From positions 62,001-126,000 of the forward strand of contig CACXMM010000001.1 of the NCBI GenBank assembly GCA_902768785.1: DNA of 64,000 bases. The letters are read 5' to 3'. Position numbers and translations under genes: made by a program. Origin of the DNA: an uncultured Prevotellaceae bacterium (GTDB taxonomy: Bacteria > Bacteroidota > Bacteroidia > Bacteroidales > Bacteroidaceae). Under the pieces are notes generated by a model, which saw only the letters and a list, made by a program, of their open reading frames with translations, made no database searches and had not been told where the DNA came from. Below are positions 35,342 through 43,939 of the stretch, one piece after another (positions within the stretch are counted from its first letter, which is position 1; each line of letters begins with the position of its first letter).

Positions 35342-35504
35342 TTTGAACTTTGAACTTTGAGCTTTGAACTTTATGATATGCTCTAAATCTCAGCTCTAAT
35401 TACTATTCTTTTCTAAAATGATGATTTAAAAACTTAACTATGAGCTTTAAGTAAGAACTCTTGAAACGATCATAAAGTTCAAAACCAAAAGCTCAAAGAC
35501 CAAT
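35342..35504. repeat. Heptamer inverted-repeat element, copy 2 (kdgK-kdgA)
   Basis: Four heptamers (TTTGAAC, TTTGAAC, TTTGAGC, TTTGAAC; 35342-35369) then TTTATGAT; about 90 bases; ATCATAAA (35469-35476) then GTTCAAA, ACCAAAA, GCTCAAA. Same layout as copy 1 and again exactly filling the space between two co-directional genes. Confidence 0.8.
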
Positions 35505-35508
35505 GACT

Positions 35509-36531
35509 TTATCTTTGCACGCGTCCGTTTGCATTACCGCCAGCAAGCGACTCCACTTCATCAACAGACACCAGGTTGAAGTCACCATTGATCGTATGCT
35601 TCAGAGCAGAAGCAGCCACAGCGAATTCAAGAGCCTCACCCTGCGTCGATTTAGTCAGCAGACCATGGATCAAACCGCCAGAGAACGAGTCACCACCACC
35701 CACGCGGTCGATGATGGGGTTGATCTCATAACGCTTGCTCTGATAGAATTCCTTACCATTGTAGATCAAAGCCTTCCATCCGTTAAAGGTAGCAGAATAA
35801 CTCTCGCGAAGTGTGGAAACAACATACTTGAAGCCGAACTCCTTCATCATCTGCTTGAAGATGCCCTCGTAACCGGCAGCGTCGGTCTGACCACCTTCTA
35901 CATCAGCATCGGGTTTAAATCCAAGACACAGCTCAGCATCCTCCTCGTTACCGATGCAGACGTCCACATACTTCATTAAAGGACGCATGATTGAAATGGC
36001 CTTCTCTGAGGTCCACAGTTTCTTGCGGAAATTCAGGTCAACAGATACGGTAACGCCGTGGCGTTTGGCTGCCTCACAAGCCAGCTTGGTCAACTCTGCA
36101 GCTTTGTCAGAAATAGCGGGGGTAATACCACTCCAGTGGAACCACTGTGCACCGTCCATGATGGCATCGAAGTCGAAATCTGACGGATCAGCCTCAGCAA
36201 TCGAACTGTGGGCACGGTCATAAATCACTTTTGAAGGACGCATCGAGGCACCTGTCTCAGCATAATACAAACCTACGCGGTCGCCTCCACGGGCCACAAA
36301 CTGCGTGTTCACGCCATAGCGGCGAAGCGCATTCACGGCAATCTGACCGATTTCATGCTTTGGAAGCTTAGATACAAAATAAGCCTCATGACCATAGTTG
36401 GCCACGCTGATAGCTACGTTCGCCTCTCCGCCACCAGGAATAATGCGGAATGATTCACTCTGGATAAAACGATCGTTACCTTGCGGTGAAAGGCGGAGCA
36501 TGATCTCGCCCAATGTTACAATTTTTGCCAT
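35509..36531 (-). CDS. kdgK: 2-dehydro-3-deoxygluconokinase
   Basis: A 340-residue PfkB-family kinase. The family signature GGGEANVAISVANYG is near the N-terminus and the catalytic aspartate lies in DRVGGGDSFSGGLIHG. It phosphorylates 2-keto-3-deoxygluconate for KdgA downstream. KdgK family members are usually about 310-340 residues. Promoter at 36597-36628, divergent from the LacI regulator. Confidence 0.93.
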   Translation of the reverse strand: MAKIVTLGEIMLRLSPQGNDRFIQSESFRIIPGGGEANVAISVANYGHEAYFVSKLPKHEIGQIAVNALRRYGVNTQFVARGGDRVGLYYAETGASMRPSKVIYDRAHSSIAEADPSDFDFDAIMDGAQWFHWSGITPAISDKAAELTKLACEAAKRHGVTVSVDLNFRKKLWTSEKAISIMRPLMKYVDVCIGNEEDAELCLGFKPDADVEGGQTDAAGYEGIFKQMMKEFGFKYVVSTLRESYSATFNGWKALIYNGKEFYQSKRYEINPIIDRVGGGDSFSGGLIHGLLTKSTQGEALEFAVAASALKHTINGDFNLVSVDEVESLAGGNANGRVQR

Positions 36532-36596
36532 AATTTGTTGTTCCTTTTAAATTTTGATGTTTATAGATTAATTTGTTTGTTTTCTGTTTGCGTGCA

Positions 36597-36628
36597 CAAA
36601 AGTACGCTTTCCGGTGCAAATATACAAA
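36597..36628 (-). promoter_or_regulatory. Promoter of kdgK-kdgA
   Basis: Minus-strand TTTG (36625-36628), 20 bases, TACTTTTG (36597-36604). A near-palindrome TTTGCGTGCACAAA (36587-36600) touches the -7 box and could be an operator. Confidence 0.65.
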
Positions 36629-36671
36629 TAAAAATCGAGAAATATGGTGTTTTTTATAAAAAAAAGTGCTG

Positions 36672-36738
36672 TGTGTTCGCACAATTCAACTTTTATTGCT
36701 ATTTTTGCACACGTAAACAGAGATGTGTTCGCGAACAC
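36672..36738. promoter_or_regulatory. LacI-family operator sites and regulator promoter
   Basis: GTGTTCGCGAACAC (36725-36738) is a perfect 14-bp palindrome with a central CG step, the form of a LacI-family operator. A related site TGTGTTCGCACA lies at 36672-36683. Between them TATTTTTG (36700-36707) is a -7 box for the regulator gene; the perfect site falls just after the predicted start, so it could act as an autoregulatory block. Confidence 0.7.
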
Positions 36739-36772
36739 TCATGGTAACTAAAGCTAATTACACAGAAGCACA

Positions 36773-37837
36773 ATGGCGCAGAAAGTAAGAATCAAAGACA
36801 TCGCAGAGAAGTCGGGCGTTTCTGTAGGAACTGTTGACAGAATCCTCCACAACCGTCCTAATGTATCCAAGTCAGCCCGGGAGAAGGTAGAGAAGGTGTT
36901 GAAGGAAATCAACTACCAGCCGAATATGTATGCCAGTGCATTGGCATACAACAAGTCCTACACTTTCTACCTGATCATGCCGAAGCATGAGAGTGAGGCC
37001 TATTGGCAGGAGATTGAAGAAGGAGCCATGAAGGCCTGTGACGCCCGCCGCGACTTCCATATCGATGTCAAGGTGACCTATTACAAACGGTTCGACCGGA
37101 AAACGTTCTCCGAGACTTTCCAGAATGTGCTTGACAGCGAGCCCAATGGTGTGATCGTCGTTCCTGGTGAGCTAGAGCTCACGCAACATTATACGGATCA
37201 GCTGCACCAGCGGAATATCCCGTTCATCCTCCTCGACTCCTACATGCCCGACCTCCGTCCCCTCTCCTTCTTCGGACAAGACTCCTTCAGCAGTGGTTAT
37301 TTCGCCGCCAAGATGTTGATGCTCGTCGCCTCAAGAGAGAAAGAGATCATGCTGATGAAACAGACAAAAGACGGGAAAGTGGCCAGCAAGCAGCAGGACA
37401 ACCGTGAGGTGGGCTTTCGTCATTATATGAGAGACCACTACCCTTCCATTGATATTGTGGAACTGGATCTGCCCCTAGATGAGGACAAGAGTGAGTATGA
37501 CAGTATCCTGGAAGCATTCTTCAAGGAGCATCCCAACGTACATCATGGCATCACCATGTGCTCAAAAGCCCATATCGTGGGCGATTTCATCCTGCGTACC
37601 AACCGGCGAAACGTACAGATCATGGGATATGACATGGTAGGAAAGAATGCCAACTGTCTGCGTCAGGGATCCATCTCCTTCCTCATCGCCCAGCATGCTT
37701 TCATGCAAGGATACAATTGCGTGGACACCTTGTTCAAGGCCATCGTCCTGAAACAGAAAGTGGAGCCTGTGAACTACATGCCCATTGAACTGCTGACGAA
37801 GGAAAATGTTGACTTCTACAGGAGGACGCAGTTATAA
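36773..37837 (+). CDS. LacI-family transcriptional regulator
   Basis: A 354-residue regulator. The helix-turn-helix is in IKDIAEKSGVSVGTVDRIL with the hinge NYQPNMYAS; residues 60-345 form a periplasmic-binding-protein-like sensor domain. It is divergent from kdgK-kdgA and directly upstream of uxaA, so it probably controls hexuronate/KDG catabolism. The effector is not identifiable; a pathway intermediate such as KDG is plausible. The hinge alanine usual before the sensor domain is kept. Confidence 0.92.
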   Translation: MAQKVRIKDIAEKSGVSVGTVDRILHNRPNVSKSAREKVEKVLKEINYQPNMYASALAYNKSYTFYLIMPKHESEAYWQEIEEGAMKACDARRDFHIDVKVTYYKRFDRKTFSETFQNVLDSEPNGVIVVPGELELTQHYTDQLHQRNIPFILLDSYMPDLRPLSFFGQDSFSSGYFAAKMLMLVASREKEIMLMKQTKDGKVASKQQDNREVGFRHYMRDHYPSIDIVELDLPLDEDKSEYDSILEAFFKEHPNVHHGITMCSKAHIVGDFILRTNRRNVQIMGYDMVGKNANCLRQGSISFLIAQHAFMQGYNCVDTLFKAIVLKQKVEPVNYMPIELLTKENVDFYRRTQL

Positions 37838-37874
37838 TCAGCTTTCAACAAACAAATTATACAAAAACAGATCT

Positions 37875-39371
37875 ATGGAACAATCAGCATTTATCAAAAT
37901 CAACCCTGCCGACTCAGTGGTTGTATGTCTGCGCCCCATGAAGAAGGGTGAGACACTTGAAGTAGGAAGCAAACAGGTGACTTTACTGCAAGACACCCCT
38001 ATGGGACACAAGGTCTTGATCGATGATGCACCTGCCGGTACGAACATCATCAAATACGGCTACCCCATCGGTCATGCCCGTGAGGACTTGAAGTCAGGAC
38101 AGTGGGTGAACGAGAATAACCTGAAGACCAACCTCTCAGGAAAGCTCTCCTACGAATATCATCCTGTGAACGAAAAGTTAAGTATCCCCCTCGACAACCG
38201 CACATTCAACGGATATGTCCGTAAGAACGGTGAAGTGGGTATCCGCAACGAGGTTTGGATCGTGCCTACGGTAGGATGTGTGAACGGTATCGCTGAAAAA
38301 CTGGCCCGCCTGTTGGAGGAGGAGACAGGTTTGGAAGGGATCGATGCTGTACATGCCTGGCATCACAACTATGGCTGTTCACAGTTGAGTGACGATCATG
38401 AAAACACCCGCAAGGTGTTACGTGACATCGTGCTCCATCCGAATGCAGGAGCTGTGCTCGTGCTCTCTCTGGGGTGTGAGAATAACCAGCCGGAAGATTT
38501 CATGGCCATGCTTGGCGACTATGACAAAGACCGCATCAAACTGCTTGTCACCCAGCGGGTGGAAGGTGATGAGGTTGAAGCAGGCATGGAGATCCTGCGG
38601 GGACTCTATCAGATTGCCAAACAAGACAAACGCCAGTCTTGTCCGCTGAACGAACTGCGCGTAGGTTTGAAATGTGGTGGTTCCGATGGATTCAGTGGTA
38701 TCACCGCCAACCCTCTTGTGGGTGAGTTCAGTGATTACCTCGTTGCCCAGGGTGGTACCAGTATCCTCACCGAGGTGCCCGAGATGTTTGGTGCAGAGAC
38801 GATTCTGATGAACCGCTGCGAGACTCCTGAATTGTTTGACCAGACCGTGAAACTGGTGAACGACTTTAAGGAATATTTCCTCAGTCATGGGGAACCCGTG
38901 GGTGAGAATCCATCACCGGGAAACAAGGCTGGTGGTATCTCCACCCTCGAGGACAAGGCCTTAGGCTGTACGCAGAAATGCGGTCGTGCCCCTGTTAGTG
39001 GTGTATTAGCCTATGGCGATCGGCTGCAGGTAAAAGGACTGAACCTGTTGTCTGCCCCTGGTAACGACCTCGTCGCCTCTACTGCCCTGGCTTCCGCAGG
39101 CTGTCAGATCGTACTGTTTACGACAGGTCGTGGCACGCCCTTCGGCACTTTCATCCCCACCATGAAAATATCCACCAACAGCAACCTCTATAGGAACAAG
39201 CCCAACTGGATCGATTTCAATGCAGGTGAATTGGTGGAAGGTACACCGATGAAGGATGTTCTGGCCAAGTTCATCGACAAGATCATCGCAGTGGCCAACG
39301 GTGAAAAGGCTCGCAACGAAGAGAACGGTTATCGTGAGATTTCCATCTTCAAGAACGGTGTGACCTTGTAA
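37875..39371 (+). CDS. uxaA: Altronate dehydratase
   Basis: A 498-residue UxaA-family enzyme from the ATG at 37875 (MEQSAFIKINPADSVVV). The N-terminal SAF domain covers residues 1-95, the linker follows, and the catalytic part has GYVRKNGEVGIRNEVWIVPT, NYGCSQLSDDHE, LGCENNQPED, KCGGSDGFSGITANP and TTGRGTPFGTF. It dehydrates D-altronate to 2-keto-3-deoxygluconate, the substrate of KdgK across the divergent promoter. It follows the regulator gene by 37 bases, probably one transcript. Confidence 0.94.
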   Translation: MEQSAFIKINPADSVVVCLRPMKKGETLEVGSKQVTLLQDTPMGHKVLIDDAPAGTNIIKYGYPIGHAREDLKSGQWVNENNLKTNLSGKLSYEYHPVNEKLSIPLDNRTFNGYVRKNGEVGIRNEVWIVPTVGCVNGIAEKLARLLEEETGLEGIDAVHAWHHNYGCSQLSDDHENTRKVLRDIVLHPNAGAVLVLSLGCENNQPEDFMAMLGDYDKDRIKLLVTQRVEGDEVEAGMEILRGLYQIAKQDKRQSCPLNELRVGLKCGGSDGFSGITANPLVGEFSDYLVAQGGTSILTEVPEMFGAETILMNRCETPELFDQTVKLVNDFKEYFLSHGEPVGENPSPGNKAGGISTLEDKALGCTQKCGRAPVSGVLAYGDRLQVKGLNLLSAPGNDLVASTALASAGCQIVLFTTGRGTPFGTFIPTMKISTNSNLYRNKPNWIDFNAGELVEGTPMKDVLAKFIDKIIAVANGEKARNEENGYREISIFKNGVTL

Positions 39372-39413
39372 CCCTCTTGGCCGCATAGCAAGTAACGTGA
39401 ATCCTATCACATC

Positions 39414-40694
39414 ATGAGTAACAAGAAAGGACTGCTGGCATTGTCACCACTGATGGTGTTCATCGCACTTTACCTCATCACGAGTCTTGTTGCCCGTGAT
39501 TTCTACAAGGTGCCCATCACCGTGGCGTTCATGATTGCCAGCATCTATGCTGTGGCCACCTCATGGAATTTCCCGCTTCCCAAGCGCATCGATATGTTCA
39601 GCAAGGGGGCGGGGACCAGTAACATGATGATGATGCTTTGGATCTTTGTCTTGGCCGGGGCTTTTGCCAACTCGGCCAAGACGATGGGAAGCATCGATGC
39701 CACGGTGAACATGACCCTTTGTCTGTTACCGGGCAGTATGTTGATGGCCGGACTGTTTCTTGCCTCATGTTTCATCTCCTTAAGCATTGGGACGAGTGTG
39801 GGAACGATTGTCGCCCTCGTTCCGATTGCTGCAGGATTGGCCACCTCCACCGCTTCCAGTATTCCCATGATGACGGCTGTGGTGGTGGGCGGTGCCTTCT
39901 TTGGTGACAACCTCTCTTTTATCTCCGATACGACCATTGTGGCCACAAGTACGCAGGGTTGCCGGATGAGTGATAAGTTCCGGGTGAACTCATTCATCGT
40001 AATGCCTGCCGCCTTCCTCATCCTATTGGTCTATGTCTTCACGGGAGCCGATATTCAGAGTCCAGCCGACATTCCCGACGTGGCATTCGTGAAGGTAATC
40101 CCCTATCTGGTCGTGCTTGTCTGTGCTGTCTTTGGCATGAACGTCATGGCCGTGCTCACCATCGGTCTTGTTCTCACAGGTACCATCGGAATGATCGATG
40201 GTACCTACGACCTCTACGGTTGGTTTGGTGCGATGGGCGACGGGATCCTCGGTATGAGCGAACTGATCATCGTCACGATGCTGGCAGGAGGACTTTTGGA
40301 GATCGTTCGCTGTAATGGGGGTATCGAATATATCATCTCGAAGATGTCTGCCCATATCAAGACCAAACGGGGGGCAGAGTTCTCCATCGCCGCCCTGGTC
40401 TCACTGACCGATATCTGTACGGCAAACAACACCGTGGCCATCATCACCGTGGGAGGTATCGCCAAACAAATCGGCGACCGTTTCGGCGTTGACAATAGGA
40501 AATGTGCCAGTATCCTCGACACGTTCTCATGCTGCATGCAGGGCATCATCCCCTATGGGGCGCAGATGCTGATGGCTGCTGGATTAGCGAAGCTCAACCC
40601 CATCGAGATCATCCCCTATCTGTATTATCCTTTGGCAGTGGGTGTCATGGCCCTCTTGGCCATCTTGTTCAGATACCCCAAACGTTACAGTTAA
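39414..40694 (+). CDS. NhaC-family antiporter in the hexuronate locus
   Basis: A 426-residue protein with about eleven membrane helices. The NhaC signature region GGAFFGDNLSFISDTTIVAT is present. NhaC proteins exchange sodium for protons or organic acids. Its place 42 bases behind uxaA suggests it moves a uronate or a sugar acid of this pathway, or relieves acid load; that is inference. No uronate porter of the ExuT type is in the window. Confidence 0.85.
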   Translation: MSNKKGLLALSPLMVFIALYLITSLVARDFYKVPITVAFMIASIYAVATSWNFPLPKRIDMFSKGAGTSNMMMMLWIFVLAGAFANSAKTMGSIDATVNMTLCLLPGSMLMAGLFLASCFISLSIGTSVGTIVALVPIAAGLATSTASSIPMMTAVVVGGAFFGDNLSFISDTTIVATSTQGCRMSDKFRVNSFIVMPAAFLILLVYVFTGADIQSPADIPDVAFVKVIPYLVVLVCAVFGMNVMAVLTIGLVLTGTIGMIDGTYDLYGWFGAMGDGILGMSELIIVTMLAGGLLEIVRCNGGIEYIISKMSAHIKTKRGAEFSIAALVSLTDICTANNTVAIITVGGIAKQIGDRFGVDNRKCASILDTFSCCMQGIIPYGAQMLMAAGLAKLNPIEIIPYLYYPLAVGVMALLAILFRYPKRYS

Positions 40695-40704
40695 CCCTTG
40701 TCGC

Positions 40705-41544
40705 ATGAAACAGTCGAATATCATCAACAGGAATTTCTTCCGAATCCTTCGCGCCGGTGCTTTCGAGGAGATTGAGGAAATTGAGCCGATGTCCACCTTT
40801 AAGTGGAAACGGCTTATCCAGATTGCCGACGTACAAGACGTGCTGCCTTTCATCGCACAGGGATTTCATCGATATGAGAACGACCAGCATCTAACCGTCT
40901 CCCCAACTCTCCAGCAGGAACTGGATGCATTAAGGGGTCTGAGTATCCCAGATGTCACCACCACGACGGCTGCCATCGAACAGCTGGAACCCCAGCTTAG
41001 CAATTTCTTCCTCAAACGAAAACAGAAAAGACTCCTGCGGAAGGAACTAAACAGTGAGGAATACTCACAGGAGACAGTTCAGATTCTACACATTATTATA
41101 TATAATATCAACCAGACACTCACCAGAGGCATCTCCCTGAACGGAATCATCGAGCTGGGAAGATACCTTCGGACAAAAGGGAACCGCGTTGACTTCGTCA
41201 AACTCGAACAGTGGCTCCACAGCTTAGGGGTGATGCGACTGGCCTGTCTGCAAGGCAGCATCCTCATCGACATCTTCCATTTCGACCTCAATGAGATCCC
41301 CTTCATGGGAAAAGAAGAGAAAGGTGCTGTCAGTCTCACTCAGCGCTCATTAACCCATACGGCCTCCGACACTGCCGAGAACTGGCATTTCAGAATGCGT
41401 ACCAATGGAATGGTGGAGAACAACAGCCGCGTACTCCGCAGAAACCTTCGCAGAAGTGTCAGGTATTTCCGTTACAACCCTTTTGAGACCACCAGCAATT
41501 TCCTGGCTAACTTCGCCAAGAGTCTTTCCGAGATCGAGGAATAA
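40705..41544 (+). CDS. Conserved protein of unknown function
   Basis: A 279-residue soluble protein from the ATG at 40705 (MKQSNIINRNFFRILR), 10 bases after the transporter. It is helix-rich and charged, with two basic stretches (KRKQKRLLRK; LRRNLRRSVRYFRYNP). No signal peptide, membrane segment or domain is recognised. The arginine-rich segments might bind nucleic acid, but nothing proves this. Confidence 0.75.
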   Translation: MKQSNIINRNFFRILRAGAFEEIEEIEPMSTFKWKRLIQIADVQDVLPFIAQGFHRYENDQHLTVSPTLQQELDALRGLSIPDVTTTTAAIEQLEPQLSNFFLKRKQKRLLRKELNSEEYSQETVQILHIIIYNINQTLTRGISLNGIIELGRYLRTKGNRVDFVKLEQWLHSLGVMRLACLQGSILIDIFHFDLNEIPFMGKEEKGAVSLTQRSLTHTASDTAENWHFRMRTNGMVENNSRVLRRNLRRSVRYFRYNPFETTSNFLANFAKSLSEIEE

Positions 41545-41599
41545 TAGTTAAGGTTTTTAAATTCTGACATCTTGATGGTATAATTACAAGATTTATTCG

Positions 41600-41607
41600 T
41601 ACCTTTG
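41600..41607 (+). promoter_or_regulatory. Likely -7 box of the GH25 gene
   Basis: TACCTTTG at 41600-41607, 5 bases before the ATG. No good -33 TTTG at 19-20 bases, so confidence is limited. Confidence 0.4.
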
Positions 41608-41612
41608 CAAGT

Positions 41613-42317
41613 ATGAATAGCTTGAAGAAACTAATTTTAATACTCATCACCGCTGTCATCACCGTCAGTGCCCACGCCCAAGATAGCTATATTCTGTGCG
41701 AGGACACCTGTACGCACATCCATGGCATCGATCTCAGTCACTATCAGGGAAAGGTGTTCTGGGAAACCGTGGGTGACAACACGAAGATGCAATACGTGTA
41801 TCTGAAGGCGACGGAAGGCGGTGACAGGATTGACGATAAATATGAACAGAACATCGAACTGGCTCACCGATACGGACTGAAAGTGGGAAGCTACCATTTC
41901 TTCCGTCCCAAGTCAGAACTGAAAAAACAGCTGGAGAATTTCAAGACACAATGTCGCCCAGGCGATCAGGATCTGATTCCCATGATCGACGTGGAGTCAA
42001 CGGGCGGCCTGTCCACCGTCCAGTTCTGCGACTCACTGATGAGATTCCTTGAAATGGTGGAAGAAGCCTACCGGCAGAAGCCTCTTATCTACACGGGAAG
42101 GAATTTCTACAACAAGCACCTCCAGCGGAAGATCGACGACTATCCCCTGATGGTTGCGATGTATGCAAACGAGCCTCCTGTTCTGGCTGACGACCGTGAT
42201 TACCTGATCTGGCAATACACGGCCAAGGGGCGCATCAATGGTATTAACACGTACGTAGATAAAAGTAGGTTTATGGGAAGGCACAGCATGCGTGAGATCC
42301 GTTTCCGCCATCGGTAG
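41613..42317 (+). CDS. GH25 lysozyme-like muramidase
   Basis: A 234-residue protein with a signal peptide (residues 1-22). The GH25 fold begins with HGIDLSHYQG (catalytic-face aspartate) and continues with YLKATEGG, GSYHFF, MIDVES (second aspartate/glutamate pair) and LIWQYTAKGRING. It hydrolyses the N-acetylmuramyl bond of peptidoglycan. No cell-wall-binding repeats. Likely exported to the periplasm or outside. Confidence 0.9.
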   Translation: MNSLKKLILILITAVITVSAHAQDSYILCEDTCTHIHGIDLSHYQGKVFWETVGDNTKMQYVYLKATEGGDRIDDKYEQNIELAHRYGLKVGSYHFFRPKSELKKQLENFKTQCRPGDQDLIPMIDVESTGGLSTVQFCDSLMRFLEMVEEAYRQKPLIYTGRNFYNKHLQRKIDDYPLMVAMYANEPPVLADDRDYLIWQYTAKGRINGINTYVDKSRFMGRHSMREIRFRHR

Positions 42318-42352
42318 TCATCCCTGAACAACAAGGATAAACATCATTAGAT

Positions 42353-43576
42353 ATGGCAATTATCAAATGTCCAGAGTGCGGACATCAAATCAGTGATAAA
42401 GCACCCACTTGTCCCTATTGCGGAGTGGAAATTGCGGGCAAGATTGTCAAATGTCCCGACTGCGGAGAAATCTATTTCAGCGACGAGGAGCTTTGTCCTC
42501 ATTGCCTCCGTCCCACACGGCCACATACCCATCCTGTTACCACGGATGAGACTCTGTCCACCACCGCCCCACCCGAAGCTGCTCCCCCAGCTATGACCTC
42601 CTCTTCATCAGAGACAACAGTGAAGGAGAGCAGGATGCCCCAAACCGTTCCTCCCCCAACACTCCACACCGAGAGCAAACAAGTACCTCCTACACCTCCC
42701 GTGAAGAAGAAAGCCGGCAAGGTGGCTATCATCGTTTCCTTTGTCATCGCCCTGCTGGTCTTTGGTGTCTGCTACTACATGTACAATCAGGCACAGGAGA
42801 ACCGTGAGAATGAGGAGTACGATATTGCCATGCGCAGCAACGAGCCTCTGATCCTCCAAGGCTACCTCGACTCTTTCAAAGATGCACCACAGGAGCACCG
42901 CGACAGTATCGAGGCACATCTGAAAGCCATCAAACAGGCAGCCCTCGACTGGTCCAACGCCTTGGCGAGCAACTCCAAGGCAGCTCTGATGGATTACCTG
43001 AACAACCACCCCGGTACCCCTCACCGTCAGTTGGCCATGCACAAGATCGATTCCATCGACTGGGCACAGAGCAACAACATCAATACTCCCGAGGCCTATC
43101 AGACCTATATGACCGACCATCCCGACGGCGACCACTATGATGAGGCTGAGGAACTGATGAAGAAACTCAAGGCACAGGATATCACACCCGAGGAGAAGAC
43201 ATTAGTAGCAAACGTGTTCCACAACTTCTTCGTTGCCATTAACGAGAAAGACGAGGAGGCACTGAAGAACACCGTGGCAGATGAGATGACCTTACTCAAC
43301 AAGGAAAATGCCACGAAAGGAGATGTCGTGGATATGATGGACAAGCTCTACAAGGAGGGTATCGTCAGAATGGTGTGGCGACTGCCTGGAAACTACGACA
43401 TCAAGAAACGGGAGGTTGCCGACGACCGCTATGAGCTCAATGTGAGCTTCTCTGCCAACCAGGATGTGGAGTTCATTGAGAGCGCCAAGAACGGCACCAA
43501 TAAGTTCAAGGTGAACGCCACCATCAATCCCGATGGAAAGATCTCACTTTTCAAGATGATAAAAATCGTGGAATAG
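42353..43576 (+). CDS. Zinc-ribbon membrane protein
   Basis: A 407-residue protein with two tandem zinc ribbons (CPECGHQISDKAPTCPYCG and CPDCGEIYFSDEELCPHC, residues 6-50), then a Pro/Thr-rich linker (about 53-118), a membrane helix (about 124-146, VAIIVSFVIALLVFGVCYYM) and an extracytoplasmic helical domain with a C-terminal NTF2-like region (ITPEEKTLVANVFHNFFVAI). Ribbons inside and a domain outside suggest an envelope regulator or scaffold, but no function is known. Confidence 0.8.
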   Translation: MAIIKCPECGHQISDKAPTCPYCGVEIAGKIVKCPDCGEIYFSDEELCPHCLRPTRPHTHPVTTDETLSTTAPPEAAPPAMTSSSSETTVKESRMPQTVPPPTLHTESKQVPPTPPVKKKAGKVAIIVSFVIALLVFGVCYYMYNQAQENRENEEYDIAMRSNEPLILQGYLDSFKDAPQEHRDSIEAHLKAIKQAALDWSNALASNSKAALMDYLNNHPGTPHRQLAMHKIDSIDWAQSNNINTPEAYQTYMTDHPDGDHYDEAEELMKKLKAQDITPEEKTLVANVFHNFFVAINEKDEEALKNTVADEMTLLNKENATKGDVVDMMDKLYKEGIVRMVWRLPGNYDIKKREVADDRYELNVSFSANQDVEFIESAKNGTNKFKVNATINPDGKISLFKMIKIVE

Positions 43577-43616
43577 ACAGAAAAAGTATGTTTTTCTGAA
43601 AATTTCTCGGAAAAAA

Positions 43617-43648
43617 TTTGGAGGTGTCGAAAGAAAGCGTTACCTTTG
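43617..43648 (+). promoter_or_regulatory. Promoter of the tRNA-Ser(GCT)/tRNA-Glu pair
   Basis: TTTG (43617-43620), 20 bases, TACCTTTG (43641-43648). Confidence 0.7.
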
Positions 43649-43697
43649 CACCCGCAATCAAGGAGATAACCCCACGGTTTCAAACTCCAATGTCCTT

Positions 43698-43784
43698 GGA
43701 AGGATGGGTGAGTGGCTGAAACCAGCAGTTTGCTAAACTGCCGTACGGGTTCCCGTACCGGGGGTTCGAATCCCCCTCCTTCCG
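43698..43784 (+). tRNA. tRNA-Ser(GCT)
   Basis: An 87-base class II tRNA without encoded CCA. Acceptor GGAAGGA pairs with TCCTTCC. The anticodon stem GCAGT/ACTGC holds loop TTGCTAA with anticodon GCT at 43732-43734. The variable arm pairs TACGGG with CCCGTA, and the T arm is GGGGGTTCGAATCCCCC. Confidence 0.96.
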
Positions 43785-43788
43785 CACC

Positions 43789-43861
43789 GAGGGGTCATCT
43801 AATGGTTAGGATACAAGATTCTCAATCTTGGCATAGGGGTTCGATTCCCCTATCGACTACA
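43789..43861 (+). tRNA. tRNA-Glu(CTC) body with non-pairing acceptor stem
   Basis: The D arm (ATCTAATGGTTAGGAT), anticodon arm (CAAGA-TTCTCAA-TCTTG, anticodon CTC), variable loop and T arm (AGGGGTTCGATTCCCCT) are intact. The 3' acceptor strand is ATCGACT, which needs AGTCGAT at the 5' side. The seven bases there are CGAGGGG, giving at most three pairs. The gene follows tRNA-Ser by 4 bases and lacks an encoded CCA. It may be a chimera, pseudogene or sequence error. Confidence 0.7.
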
Positions 43862-43869
43862 AAACAGTT

Positions 43870-43905
43870 CCTCTGTGAATCGGATGATTTACAGAGGATT
43901 TTTTT
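43870..43905 (+). terminator. Terminator after the tRNA pair
   Basis: Stem of 12 pairs (CCTCTGTGAATC with GATTTACAGAGG, one G-T), 4-base loop, then a run of seven T. Ends 35 bases before the NhaC gene. Confidence 0.88.
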
Positions 43906-43939
43906 AACCACATATTCAACCTACAGTATCGGCATCGTC

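Noticed and set aside
36653..36664. A-rich run before the LacI regulator as an insertion scar
   Set aside because: It is only a short homopolymer in an AT-rich promoter region with no repeats around it.
43712..43939. N-terminal extension of the NhaC gene upstream of 43940
   Set aside because: The frame crosses tRNA-Ser, tRNA-Glu and a terminator, so it cannot be translated as part of this protein.
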